Source: Thauera propionica
GTDB lineage: Bacteria > Pseudomonadota > Gammaproteobacteria > Burkholderiales > Rhodocyclaceae
Assembly: GCF_002245655.1 (NCBI RefSeq)
Contig: NZ_NOIH01000003.1
Coordinates: 62,001 to 126,000, forward strand
Reading direction: 5' to 3'
Length of the DNA stretch: 64,000 bases
A model generated the notes under the pieces. It did no database searches and was not told the DNA's origin. It worked only from the letters and a program-made list of their open reading frames with translations. A program made the position numbers and the translations under genes. Positions 47,432 to 57,327 of this stretch are shown here, in pieces (within the stretch, counting starts at the first letter, position 1; every line of letters begins with the position of its first letter).

Positions 47432-48739
47432 TCACACCTTCAGCCGCATCTCGGCGGAACGTGCATGTGCCTGCAAGCCCTCGCCGTGAGCGAGGATCGA
47501 AGCGACCTTGCCGAGATGCTGGGCGCCGGCCTGCGAGATATTCACGATGCTGGTGCGCTTCTGGAAGTCGTAGGTGCCCAGCGGCGACGAGAAGCGCGCG
47601 CTGCGCATGGTCGGCAGCACGTGATTGGGGCCGGCACAGTAGTCTCCCAGCGCCTCCACCGCCCAGTGGCCGACGAAGATCGCGCCGGCGTGGCGGATGT
47701 GGTCGATCCAGGCTTCGGCGTCGTCCAGCGACAGTTCGAGGTGCTCGGGGGCGATGCGATTCGCTAGCGCACAAGCCTGTTCGAGGCTGTCAACATGGAT
47801 CAGGGCGCCGCGGTTGGCGAGCGATTTGGCGATTGTCTCGCGGCGCGGCATGGTGGGCAGCAGGCGGTCGATCGCCGCGTGCACGGCGTCGATGAAGCCG
47901 GCGTCGGTACAGAGCAGGATCGATTGCGCCAGTTCGTCGTGTTCGGCCTGGGCGAAGAGGTCCATCGCGACCCAGTCGGCGTGGCCGGAGCCGTCGGAGA
48001 TGATCAGCACTTCCGACGGGCCGGCGACCATGTCGATGCCGACGGTGCCGAACACGCGGCGCTTGGCCTCGGCCACATAAGCGTTGCCCGGGCCGACGAT
48101 CTTGTCCACCTGCGGGATGGTCTGCGTGCCATAGGCAAGCGCCGCCACCGCCTGCGCGCCACCAATGGTGAACACGCGGTCGACGCCAGTGATCGCGGCG
48201 GCAGCCAGCACCAGCGGGTTCTTCTCGCCGCGCGGCGTGGGCACGACCATGATCAGCTCGCCAACACCGGCCACCTTGGCCGGAATGGCGTTCATCAGCA
48301 CGGAGCTGGGATAGGACGCGCGCCCGCCCGGAACGTAGAGGCCGACGCGGTCAAGCGGCGTGACCTTCTGGCCCAGACGCGTGCCATCGGCCTCGGTGAA
48401 TTCCCAGGACTCGCCCTTCTGGCGCTCGTGATAGACGCGCACGCGGTCGGCCGCGATCGTCAGCGCCTCGCGCTGCTCCGACGAGAGGCTGTCGAGTGCG
48501 GCGTAAAGCTCGGCCTTGGGCAACTCCAGCGCCCCCATCGAATGCACGTCCAGACCGTCGAAGCGACGGGTGAACTCGACCACAGCCGCGTCGCCGGTGG
48601 CGCGCACCGCGCGCAGGATCTCGGTCACCGCGGTGTCGATGCGCTCGTCGGCTTCGGATTCGAAGGCAAGCAGCGCATCCAGCGTGGAAAAAAATTCGGG
48701 TTCGCGCGCATCGAGGCGGCGGATGGGCGTCTGGCTCAT
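47432..48739 (-). CDS. hisD: Histidinol dehydrogenase
   Basis: A 435-aa zinc enzyme: [35 protein letters not shown], metal-binding [17 protein letters not shown], and [17 protein letters not shown] near the C-terminus. It performs the last two oxidations to L-histidine. ATG 48739 ([16 protein letters not shown]) is preferred to the upstream Met. It starts 10 bp after hisG. Confidence 0.97.
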   Translation of the reverse strand: MSQTPIRRLDAREPEFFSTLDALLAFESEADERIDTAVTEILRAVRATGDAAVVEFTRRFDGLDVHSMGALELPKAELYAALDSLSSEQREALTIAADRVRVYHERQKGESWEFTEADGTRLGQKVTPLDRVGLYVPGGRASYPSSVLMNAIPAKVAGVGELIMVVPTPRGEKNPLVLAAAAITGVDRVFTIGGAQAVAALAYGTQTIPQVDKIVGPGNAYVAEAKRRVFGTVGIDMVAGPSEVLIISDGSGHADWVAMDLFAQAEHDELAQSILLCTDAGFIDAVHAAIDRLLPTMPRRETIAKSLANRGALIHVDSLEQACALANRIAPEHLELSLDDAEAWIDHIRHAGAIFVGHWAVEALGDYCAGPNHVLPTMRSARFSSPLGTYDFQKRTSIVNISQAGAQHLGKVASILAHGEGLQAHARSAEMRLKV

Positions 48740-48749
48740 GAAACGGTCC

Positions 48750-49424
48750 TTACGGTTTGATCGCACCGGCGAAGGCGTCGAGCACCGGCTGCAGCAATTC
48801 GCGCTTGAGCTTGAGCGAGGCCTGGTTGACGATCAGGCGCGAGCTGATCGGCATGATGTCCTCGACCTCTTCCAGATTGTTGGCCCGCAGCGTGCCGCCG
48901 GTGGACACCAGGTCAACGATGGCGTCGGCCAACCCGACCAGGGGCGCGAGTTCCATCGAGCCGTAGAGCTTGATGAGGTCGACATGCATGCCCTTGCCGG
49001 CAAAGTGCGCCTTGGCCGCATTGATGTACTTGGTCGCAACGCGGATGCGACCGCCTGGACGCGTCGCCGCCACATAGTCGAAACCCCTTTGCACCGCGAC
49101 GCACAGGCGGCACTTGGCGATGTTGAGGTCCAGCGGCTGATACAGCCCCGCGCCGCCGTGTTCGATCAGAACGTCCTTGCCGGCGATACCGAGATCGGCC
49201 GCGCCATACTGCACGTAGGTCGGCGTGTCGGTCGCGCGCACGATGACGAGGCGCACGTCGGGCCGATTGGTGCCGATGATGAGCTTGCGCGAGGACTCGG
49301 GGTTGTCGGTCGGCACGATACCGGCAGCGGCAAGCAGCGGCAGCGTCTCTTCGAAGATGCGGCCCTTGGACAGGGCGAGCGTGATGCTGGACACGTGAAA
49401 AGCCTTGATCGAAAGGGCTGACAT
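48750..49424 (-). CDS. hisG: ATP phosphoribosyltransferase, short form
   Basis: A 224-aa HisG_S catalytic subunit: [80 protein letters not shown] and the PRPP loop [12 protein letters not shown]. It lacks the C-terminal regulatory domain and therefore needs HisZ, which is not in the window. First step and feedback point of histidine synthesis. The start may be ATG 49424 or GTG 49394 ([12 protein letters not shown]). Confidence 0.95.
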   Translation of the reverse strand: MSALSIKAFHVSSITLALSKGRIFEETLPLLAAAGIVPTDNPESSRKLIIGTNRPDVRLVIVRATDTPTYVQYGAADLGIAGKDVLIEHGGAGLYQPLDLNIAKCRLCVAVQRGFDYVAATRPGGRIRVATKYINAAKAHFAGKGMHVDLIKLYGSMELAPLVGLADAIVDLVSTGGTLRANNLEEVEDIMPISSRLIVNQASLKLKRELLQPVLDAFAGAIKP

Positions 49425-49463
49425 TGTAACCCGAGGCCGCTTCTGTTAACCTTCGTGCCAACT

Positions 49464-49499
49464 GGCTGAACCGCACAAGGCGGTTCGGCCTTTTCTTTT
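49464..49499 (+). terminator. Terminator-like hairpin in the rnk leader
   Basis: Stem GGCTGAACCGC / GCGGTTCGGCC with loop ACAAG, one G-T pair, followed by TTTTCTTTT on the plus strand. It lies between the divergent hisG and rnk starts, 45 bp before rnk ATG. It could attenuate rnk or stop read-through. Confidence 0.6.
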
Positions 49500-49544
49500 G
49501 TCGTGCCGCATCGCTGGCGCGCGCCCTGTGCAGGAATCCGCAAC

Positions 49545-49952
49545 ATGAAACCGTCGATCATCGTCTCCAGCAGCGACCTCGAGCGCCTCGAGGGTCTGCT
49601 CACCCTCCCCGCCTTCCGCAGCCGCAGCGACCTCAACGGCCTGCGCGAGGAACTCGAGCGCGCCGACGTGCGCGAGCCCGAGGAGATGCCAGCCGACGTC
49701 ATCACGATGAATAGCCGCGCCCGTTTTCTCGAGGAGAACACCGGGCGCGAATACGAGCTGACCCTGGCCTATCCGAAGGACGCCAACGCCGAGGCGCGTC
49801 GCGTCTCGATCTTTTCGCCCGCGGGCAGCGCACTGCTGGGCCTGTCGGCCGGGCAGTCGATCGACTGGAAGGGTCCGGATGGCAACGAGATCCGCCTGAA
49901 GGTGCTGGAAGTCACCTGGCAACCCGAGGCCAACGGTCAGTTCGACCTCTGA
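49545..49952 (+). CDS. rnk: Nucleoside diphosphate kinase regulator Rnk (GreA/GreB-like)
   Basis: A 135-aa protein with a short N-terminal helix region (IVSSSDLERLEGLL) and a GreA/GreB C-terminal FKBP-like domain (VITMNSRARFLEENTG, ELTLAYPKD, FSPAGSALLGLSAGQSIDW). Rnk binds RNA polymerase and influences nucleoside diphosphate kinase levels. ATG 49545 (MKPSIIVSS) is the conserved start. It is on the opposite strand between murA and hisG, interrupting an otherwise continuous minus-strand group, and ends at a strong terminator. Confidence 0.9.
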   Translation: MKPSIIVSSSDLERLEGLLTLPAFRSRSDLNGLREELERADVREPEEMPADVITMNSRARFLEENTGREYELTLAYPKDANAEARRVSIFSPAGSALLGLSAGQSIDWKGPDGNEIRLKVLEVTWQPEANGQFDL

Positions 49953-49978
49953 TCCGCGAACACGGATGACCGTAATGA

Positions 49979-50020
49979 CGACGGGGGCGTCCGGCTTGGC
50001 CGGACGCCCCCGTCGCGTTT
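49979..50020. terminator. Bidirectional terminator between rnk and murA
   Basis: A perfect 17-bp GC-rich stem (49979-49995 with 49999-50015) and a TTG loop, followed by CGTTT. It serves the convergent rnk and murA genes, so the mla-murA transcript probably ends here rather than running into hisG. Confidence 0.88.
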
Positions 50021-50039
50021 CTGGACCGCACTCAGACGG

Positions 50040-51555
<1,516 letters not shown>

Positions 51556-51565
51556 GATTCATCCT

Positions 51566-52339
51566 TTACGCCCTCAGCTTGTAGCCCCGCGCGAGCATGG
51601 CGAGGGTCAGCGCCGCAAGCGACACGAAACACAGCGACACGACCCCGAGCGACAGCCAGGGCGAAGTGTCGGATTGACCAAAGAAACCGTAGCGGAACCC
51701 GTCGATCATGAAGAAGAACGGGTTGAAATGCGAGACGTCCTGCCACACGGGCGGCAGGGAGTGAATGGAGTAGAACACGCCGGACAGCATCGTCAGCGGC
51801 ATGATCAGGAAGTTCTGGAACGCAGCGAGTTGGTCGAACTTGTCCGCCCAGATGCCGGCGATGACGCCGAACGACCCCAGGATGATCCCGCCCATCACCG
51901 CGAACGTCAGCACCCACAACGGGTTGGCGATGCTCAGGTCAACGAAGGGCATGGCCACCAGCAACACGCCGGCACCGACGAAGAGCCCGCGCAGGGTCGA
52001 GGCAATCACGTAGGCCGCATAAAACTCACGATAGGACAGCGGCGGCAGCAGCACAAAGATGATGTTGCCAGTGATCTTGCTCTGGATCAGCGAGGACGAA
52101 CTGTTGGCGAAGGCGTTCTGCAGCACCGACATCATCACCAGGCCCGGCACGAGGAAGCTGGTGTAGGCCACGTCGCCGTACACGGTGACGTGGCGGTCGA
52201 GCACATGCGAGAAGATCAGCAGGAACAGCAGGGCATTGAGCACCGGTGCCGCCACGGTCTGAAAACTCACCTTCCAGAAGCGCAGCACCTCCTTGTACAG
52301 CAGGGTGCTGAAACCCGTCAGCGGCGAATCGACAGGCAT
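51566..52339 (-). CDS. ABC-2 type exporter permease (YadH-like)
   Basis: A 257-aa membrane protein with about six TM helices: FSTLLYKEVLRFWKVSFQTV, LLFLLIFSHVL, FLVPGLVMMSVLQNAF, GGIILGSFGVIAGI, and the family motif MPLTMLSGVFYSI. It pairs with the ATPase encoded just upstream. ATG 52339 is chosen; GTG 52378, overlapping the ATPase stop, would add 13 residues. Substrate unknown. Confidence 0.88.
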   Translation of the reverse strand: MPVDSPLTGFSTLLYKEVLRFWKVSFQTVAAPVLNALLFLLIFSHVLDRHVTVYGDVAYTSFLVPGLVMMSVLQNAFANSSSSLIQSKITGNIIFVLLPPLSYREFYAAYVIASTLRGLFVGAGVLLVAMPFVDLSIANPLWVLTFAVMGGIILGSFGVIAGIWADKFDQLAAFQNFLIMPLTMLSGVFYSIHSLPPVWQDVSHFNPFFFMIDGFRYGFFGQSDTSPWLSLGVVSLCFVSLAALTLAMLARGYKLRA

Positions 52340-52370
52340 CGGCTCGATGCGGGGTGAGGGCTTGCGCGTC

Positions 52371-53267
52371 TCAGGCACGATGCATGACCTCCACGAACAC
52401 CCTCTCCAGGTCGGGCTCTCCCAGCTGCATCTCGCGCAATCCGGCACCGGATTCGCGCAGGCGCGCGAGCAGGCGCTCGACGTCGTCGTAACTGTCGAAG
52501 CCGAACTCGACCCAGCCGTCATCGGACGCCAGACCGCCGAGCGCGAGGGCCGCCTCGAGCGTCTCCACACGCACGCGCAGGCTGTGGGTGGCGAAGCGGC
52601 GCAGCAGGTTGCCGGTGGTATCCAGGGCGACCACCTTGCCGGCCTTGAGCATGGCGATGCGGCCGCACAAAGTTTCGGCTTCCTCGAGGTAATGCGTCGT
52701 CAGCACGATGGTGTGACCGTCGCGATTGAGCTTGCGTACGAACTGCCACAGCCCCTGCCTCAACTCGACGTCGACACCGGCGGTGGGCTCGTCCAGCACG
52801 ATGACCGGCGGACGGTGCACCAGCGCCTGCGCGACCAGCACGCGGCGCTTCATGCCGCCCGACAGGGTGCGCATGTTGGCGCTGGCCTTGTGCGTCAGAT
52901 CGAGGCTGGCAAGGATCTCGTCGATCCAATCGTCATTGCCGCGAATGCCGAAGTAGCCCGACTGGATGCGCAACAGTTCGCGCACCGAGAAGAAGGGATC
53001 GAACACCAGTTCCTGCGGCACCACGCCGAGATTACGGCGAGCACTGCGGTAATCGGCCGCCACGTCGTGCCCCATGATCTCGAGCGAGCCGCTATCCGGC
53101 CGCACCAGCCCCGCCAGCGCCGAGATAAGCGTGGTCTTGCCCGCGCCATTCGGACCGAGCAGGCCGAAGAACTCGCCCTGCGCGATCTCGAGATCGACGC
53201 CGCCCAGCGCCTTCAGCGAACCGTACTGCTTGGTGACGGCGCTGACGCGAATCGCAGGCATCGTCAT
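52371..53267 (-). CDS. ABC transporter ATP-binding protein (YadG-like)
   Basis: A 298-aa ATPase: Walker A GLLGPNGAGKTTLISALAG, signature RTLSGGMKRRVLVAQAL, Walker B PPVIVLDEPTAGVD and switch His in TIVLTTHYLEEAETLC. It drives the ABC-2 permease. It overlaps mlaB by 4 bp, which ties this exporter to the phospholipid-transport operon; the substrate remains unknown. Confidence 0.9.
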   Translation of the reverse strand: MTMPAIRVSAVTKQYGSLKALGGVDLEIAQGEFFGLLGPNGAGKTTLISALAGLVRPDSGSLEIMGHDVAADYRSARRNLGVVPQELVFDPFFSVRELLRIQSGYFGIRGNDDWIDEILASLDLTHKASANMRTLSGGMKRRVLVAQALVHRPPVIVLDEPTAGVDVELRQGLWQFVRKLNRDGHTIVLTTHYLEEAETLCGRIAMLKAGKVVALDTTGNLLRRFATHSLRVRVETLEAALALGGLASDDGWVEFGFDSYDDVERLLARLRESGAGLREMQLGEPDLERVFVEVMHRA

Positions 53268-53551
53268 GCCTTCGGCTCCAGCGGCAGGAGCGTGTCGATG
53301 TCGTAGAGCGCAGCGAGACTGACGAGTCCCGCGGGCAGGTTGCGCAGCACGATGCGCTGGCCGGACGTCCGCGCCGCGCGCAGCCAGTCAAGGATCAGCG
53401 CGAGCGCAGCCGAGTCGGCTGCCGTCACCGCACCAAGATCGACCGTCAACGGCGCCTCTGCGGCCAGTCGCCGTCCCTCCGCCAGCAAGGCGGCGGCGCT
53501 CAGCATGGTGAGCGGGCCCTGCGGCGCGAACACCGCCTGCGCGTCACTCAT
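53264..53551 (-). CDS. mlaB: STAS-domain protein MlaB
   Basis: A 95-aa STAS domain: APLTVDLGAVTAADSAALALIL carries the conserved DSxxL turn, and the end is LAALYDIDTLLPL. In the Mla system MlaB binds and stabilises the ATPase MlaF. It overlaps mlaC and the YadG-like gene by 4 bp each. Confidence 0.88.
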   Translation of the reverse strand: MSDAQAVFAPQGPLTMLSAAALLAEGRRLAAEAPLTVDLGAVTAADSAALALILDWLRAARTSGQRIVLRNLPAGLVSLAALYDIDTLLPLEPKA

Positions 53552-54180
53552 GAGCGTCGCTGCTCCGCCTCGAGCGAGCGATTCTTGGCCTCCAGCGATT
53601 TGATCAGGCCGTCTACGCCGCCGCTGCGGATCTCCTGCGTGAAGCTGCTGCGGTAGTTCGTGACCAGGCTGACGCCCGCAACGATGACGTCGAACACCTT
53701 CCAGCCGGCATCCGACTTCTCCAGCATGTAGTCGATGCCGATCGGCTGGGCGCCGCTTTGGCGCACCTCGGTACGGACCTGCACCCGCGTGTCAGCGGCC
53801 GCGAACCGAGTAGGCCTGAAATCGATGGTCTGGTCGCGATATTGGGTCAGCGCGTTGGAGTAAGTGCGCACGAGCAGCGTACGGAAGGCCTCGGTCAGGC
53901 GGGCCTGCTGCTCGGGCGAAGCCTCGCGCCAGTCACGCCCCACGGCCAGCATGGTCATGCGGCGAAAGTCGAAGTGCGGCAGCACCTTGGCGTCGACCAG
54001 TTCGATGACGCGATGCACGTCGCCCGCCTGGATCGCCTTGTCGGCGCGCACGATCTCGAGCACCTCGTTGGTCACGTCACGCACCAGCGCATCGGGCGCC
54101 TGCTGCGCCGACGCATGCGCTGCGGGCAGCAAGCCGGCAAGCATGAAAAAGCCCAGTGCAATCAGCTTCTTGAAAGTCAT
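53548..54180 (-). CDS. mlaC: Periplasmic phospholipid-binding protein MlaC
   Basis: A 210-aa protein with a signal peptide (LIALGFFMLAGLLPAAHASA) and the MlaC/Ttg2D fold: VLPHFDFRRMTMLAVGRDWREAS, LLVRTYSNALTQYRDQTIDF, WKVFDVIVAGVSLVTNYRSSF. It shuttles phospholipid between the MlaA complex in the outer membrane and MlaFEDB. ATG 54180 starts one base after the mlaA stop. Confidence 0.93.
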   Translation of the reverse strand: MTFKKLIALGFFMLAGLLPAAHASAQQAPDALVRDVTNEVLEIVRADKAIQAGDVHRVIELVDAKVLPHFDFRRMTMLAVGRDWREASPEQQARLTEAFRTLLVRTYSNALTQYRDQTIDFRPTRFAAADTRVQVRTEVRQSGAQPIGIDYMLEKSDAGWKVFDVIVAGVSLVTNYRSSFTQEIRSGGVDGLIKSLEAKNRSLEAEQRRS

Positions 54181-54181
54181 G

Positions 54182-55024
54182 TCAATTACCCGTTCGAATA
54201 CTTGCATCAGCAAGTTTGTCGCCACCGATGCTGTTCAATTCCAGGCGTTCCACGGCCGCCGCCGCAGCCACGTCAAGCTCCTCACCCAGCGCGGGCGCCC
54301 TGCGCGCATCGAAATTCTCGTACTCGCGCGTCACGTTGCCATCGGAAACCTTGTAACGACGTTGTTCAAGGTAGAAGTCGCGGGTGTAGGCGTACTTGTC
54401 GATGGTGGCCTCGTCCACGGTCTTCTCCGTGCCGAGGAAGGTCGAGCGGACATGCGTGATGCGCAGCGCGGTGTAACTGTTGCGCGTCGGCACATGATCG
54501 ATGTTGACCGGGCTCTGGCCCGCCCGGTCGGCTGGCAAGGCGACGGCGTCACGCACCGTGCGCGGCCCGAAGAAGGGCAACACGATGTAGGCGCCTTCGC
54601 CTACGCCCCAGCGCCCCAGCGTCTGACCAAGGTCTTCGTCGTGCTTGGGCAAACCCATCTCGGTCGCGACATCAAGCACACCCAGCAGGCCAAAGGTGGA
54701 GTTGACGAAGAAGCGCATCAGGTCGGACATGCCGTCCGCACCCTTGCCCTGCAACAGGTTGTTGAGGCCGATCCACGGATCCTCGAGGTTGCCGATGAAG
54801 TTGCCCACGCCGGTGCGCACGAACTGCGGCAACACGAACTCGTAGGCCTGCGCCGCAGGCTTCACGACCGCCTTGTCGACCTGCTCGTTGAAGCTGAACA
54901 TGGCCCGGTTGTACCCCTCGAGCGGGTCATCCGGATTGGCGGTGGTGGCACAGCCGGACAACAGGCTTAGCGACAGGGCGGCCACGGCAAGCGGCTTGCG
55001 CGAACGATTTGACACTGCACTCAT
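54182..55024 (-). CDS. mlaA: Outer-membrane lipoprotein MlaA (VacJ)
   Basis: A 280-aa lipoprotein: signal peptide with lipobox LLSGCAT, then DPLEGYNRAMFSFNEQVDK, FVRTGVGNFIGNLEDPW, NLLQGKG, LGRWGVGEGAYIVLPFFGP. It removes phospholipids from the outer leaflet of the outer membrane. Unlike in Escherichia coli, where mlaA is elsewhere, it is inside the mla operon between mlaD and mlaC. Confidence 0.94.
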   Translation of the reverse strand: MSAVSNRSRKPLAVAALSLSLLSGCATTANPDDPLEGYNRAMFSFNEQVDKAVVKPAAQAYEFVLPQFVRTGVGNFIGNLEDPWIGLNNLLQGKGADGMSDLMRFFVNSTFGLLGVLDVATEMGLPKHDEDLGQTLGRWGVGEGAYIVLPFFGPRTVRDAVALPADRAGQSPVNIDHVPTRNSYTALRITHVRSTFLGTEKTVDEATIDKYAYTRDFYLEQRRYKVSDGNVTREYENFDARRAPALGEELDVAAAAAVERLELNSIGGDKLADASIRTGN

Positions 55025-55056
55025 TGTTGTTTTCTCCAGCGGCGGGTCTGGGGGAC

Positions 55057-55527
55057 TTACTGGGCGGCCGGCTCGGCCGCCTTGTCAAACAGGAACTGGC
55101 CGATCAGCTTCTCGAGGACGACGGCCGACTGCGTGATCAGCACCCGGTCGCCCTCCCTAAGCGGCTCGATGTCGGCACCGGCCTCGAGCCCGATGTACTG
55201 CTCGCCGAGCAGCCCCGAGGTCAGGATCGATGCCGAGGTATCGGCCGGGAATTCGAAGCGCTTGTCGATCTCCATCTGCACGACCGCGCGATAGGTCTCG
55301 GTGTCGAAACGGATCGACTGCACACGACCGACCAGCACGCCGGCGCTCTTGACCGGCGCCCTGACCTTCAGCCCGCCGATGTTGTCGAACGGAGCCTCGA
55401 TGCGATAGGTCTCCCGGCCATCGAGGCCCGAGAAATTGCCGACCTTCATCGCCAGGAACACCAGCGCGGCAAAGCCGATGGCAACGAAAATGCCGACCCA
55501 CAGGTCGAGCGCGGTACGACTCATCAT
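55057..55527 (-). CDS. mlaD: MCE-domain protein MlaD
   Basis: A 156-aa inner-membrane-anchored protein: one TM helix (LWVGIFVAIGFAALVFLAM) and an MCE domain (IEAPFDNIGGLKVRAPVKSAGV, ASILTSGLLGEQYIGLEAG). It forms the hexameric ring of the MlaFEDB complex. It overlaps mlaE by 4 bp. Confidence 0.94.
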   Translation of the reverse strand: MMSRTALDLWVGIFVAIGFAALVFLAMKVGNFSGLDGRETYRIEAPFDNIGGLKVRAPVKSAGVLVGRVQSIRFDTETYRAVVQMEIDKRFEFPADTSASILTSGLLGEQYIGLEAGADIEPLREGDRVLITQSAVVLEKLIGQFLFDKAAEPAAQ

Positions 55528-56327
55528 TGACCCCGGAACATGAAAGAGGTGAGCACGAAATCGAGCGCCAGGATGGCCAGCGCCGACGTGACGACGGTGC
55601 GCGTAATGGCGCGCGAGACGCCCTCCGCGGTGGGCTCGCAGTCGTAGCCCTCGAACACGGCGATCAGCGACACCACCGCGCCGAAGACGAAGGATTTGAT
55701 CACGCCGTTGACCACGTCGTAGCGGAACTCGACCGCGGCCTGCATCTGCGACCAGAAGGCGCCATCATCGACGCCGATCACCGCAACCGTGATGAACCAG
55801 CCGCCGAACACACCCATCGCGGAGAACAGCGCAGCCAGCAGCGGCATCGACAGCACGCCGCCCCAGAAGCGCGGCGCGACCACGCGCGCGATCGGGTTCA
55901 CCGCCATCATGTCCATGGCCTTCAATTGTTCGGTCGTCTTCATCAGGCCGATCTCCGCGGTAATGGCCGAACCCGCGCGGCTGGCAAACAACAGGGCGGC
56001 AATCACCGGACCGAGCTCGCGCAGAAGGGACAAGGCCACCATCACCCCGACAGCATCGGCCGAACCGTAGCGCTGCAGGATATCGTAGCCCTGCAGGCCC
56101 AGCACCAGTCCGACGAACAGACCGGAGACCGTGATGATCAGCAGCGACAGCACGCCGCTGAAATAGAGCTCCCGGAACGTCAGGTGAATGCGGCGCACCG
56201 ACTGGCCCGAAGCCATCAGCAGCGCGAACAGGAAGCGGGTGATGAAGCCGAGGCGCCAGATGCCGTCGATGGTGAGCTTGCCGATGTGGCGCAGCCCGCC
56301 GACGATACTGCCGAAGAACGCGTTCAT
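55524..56327 (-). CDS. mlaE: Phospholipid ABC transporter permease MlaE
   Basis: A 267-aa permease with the MlaE family motifs SVLRELGPVIAALLFASRAGSAI-like (here LLRELGPVIAALLFASRAGS), MKTTEQLKAMDMMAVNPI and VVAPRFWGGVLSMPLLA. It spans the inner membrane as a dimer with MlaD and MlaF. It overlaps both neighbours by 4 bp. Confidence 0.95.
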   Translation of the reverse strand: MNAFFGSIVGGLRHIGKLTIDGIWRLGFITRFLFALLMASGQSVRRIHLTFRELYFSGVLSLLIITVSGLFVGLVLGLQGYDILQRYGSADAVGVMVALSLLRELGPVIAALLFASRAGSAITAEIGLMKTTEQLKAMDMMAVNPIARVVAPRFWGGVLSMPLLAALFSAMGVFGGWFITVAVIGVDDGAFWSQMQAAVEFRYDVVNGVIKSFVFGAVVSLIAVFEGYDCEPTAEGVSRAITRTVVTSALAILALDFVLTSFMFRGQ

Positions 56328-57175
56328 GATCGCCCCCCCTGCAGCAGGCTGTCGATCGGCGCCGCCGGATAATGGAAGGGCACGGGTCCGTCGGCCTCCG
56401 CATTGACGAACTGATGCACGAAGGGATCGGTCGAGGCGCGGATCTCGTCCGGCGTACCCTGTGCGACGATCCGCCCGTCGGAAACGAAATAGATGTAGTC
56501 CACGATCTCGAGCGACTCATGCACATCGTGCGTGACCATCACCGAACTGGCACCCAGCGCATCGTTCAGGCGCCGGATCAGCTGGCCGATGATGCCGAGC
56601 GAGATCGGGTCCAGCCCGGCAAAGGGCTCGTCGTACAGGATCAGCATCGGGTCCAGCGCCACCGCCCGCGCCAGCGCGACGCGACGCGCCATGCCGCCGG
56701 AAAGCTCTCCCGGGCGCAGCGAAGCCGCCCCGCGCAAACCGACGGCCTGCAGCTTCATCAGCACCAGGTCGCTGATCATGGACGGCGGCAGGTCGGTGTG
56801 CTCGCGCAAGGGGAAAGCCACGTTGTCGAACACACTGATGTCGGTGAACAGCGCCCCGAACTGGAACAGCATGCCCATCCGACGTCGCATCGCATAGAGG
56901 TCGGAGCGGCCCATCTTGCCGACGTCGCGACCGTCGACCTCGACCACCCCCGAACTCGCCTTGAGCTGACCGCCGATCAGGCGTAGCAGCGTGGTCTTGC
57001 CACAACCGCTGCCACCCATGATCGCCACGACCTGGCCGCGATGCACGCGCAGGTCGATGCCGCGCAGCACCGACCGCTCGCCGTAGGCGAAGCGGACATC
57101 GCGAAGGGAAACGAGGGGGGCGCCGCGCTCGGCAGGAATCACAAGGGGCTCTGCATCTGGTATCGAACCGCGCAT
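56324..57175 (-). CDS. mlaF: Phospholipid ABC transporter ATPase MlaF
   Basis: About 283 aa: Walker A AIMGGSGCGKTTLLRLIGGQ, the Mla-type RRRMGMLFQFGALFTDISVF, signature GELSGGMARRVALARAVAL, Walker B PMLILYDEPFAGLDP and VMVTHDVHESL. First gene of the mlaFEDACB operon. ATG 57175 is chosen; the extended frame to 57256 is Cys-rich and unlikely. It diverges from the pilus operon. Confidence 0.93.
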   Translation of the reverse strand: MRGSIPDAEPLVIPAERGAPLVSLRDVRFAYGERSVLRGIDLRVHRGQVVAIMGGSGCGKTTLLRLIGGQLKASSGVVEVDGRDVGKMGRSDLYAMRRRMGMLFQFGALFTDISVFDNVAFPLREHTDLPPSMISDLVLMKLQAVGLRGAASLRPGELSGGMARRVALARAVALDPMLILYDEPFAGLDPISLGIIGQLIRRLNDALGASSVMVTHDVHESLEIVDYIYFVSDGRIVAQGTPDEIRASTDPFVHQFVNAEADGPVPFHYPAAPIDSLLQGGRS

Positions 57176-57281
57176 TCTAGCAGAGGAGAAACATCGCCCC
57201 GGGCATGATGCTGCGACGCAACAGCCAACTATTGCACGAACGCACTCATACCTCATCGGGCGAAACTATTGGGGCTAGATC

Positions 57282-57318
57282 CTAAATGCATATTTCATTT
57301 CTCGATAAATGCATTTAG
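57282..57318. promoter_or_regulatory. AT-rich inverted repeat in front of the MSHA-like operon
   Basis: CTAAATGCAT (57282-57291) and ATGCATTTAG (57309-57318) are perfect inverted copies separated by 17 bp, and each contains the palindrome ATGCAT. The repeat ends 9 bp before mshL ATG 57328, in a clearly AT-richer patch. Likely an operator or a translation-control hairpin over the start. Confidence 0.55.
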
Positions 57319-57327
57319 CATTGTTGC

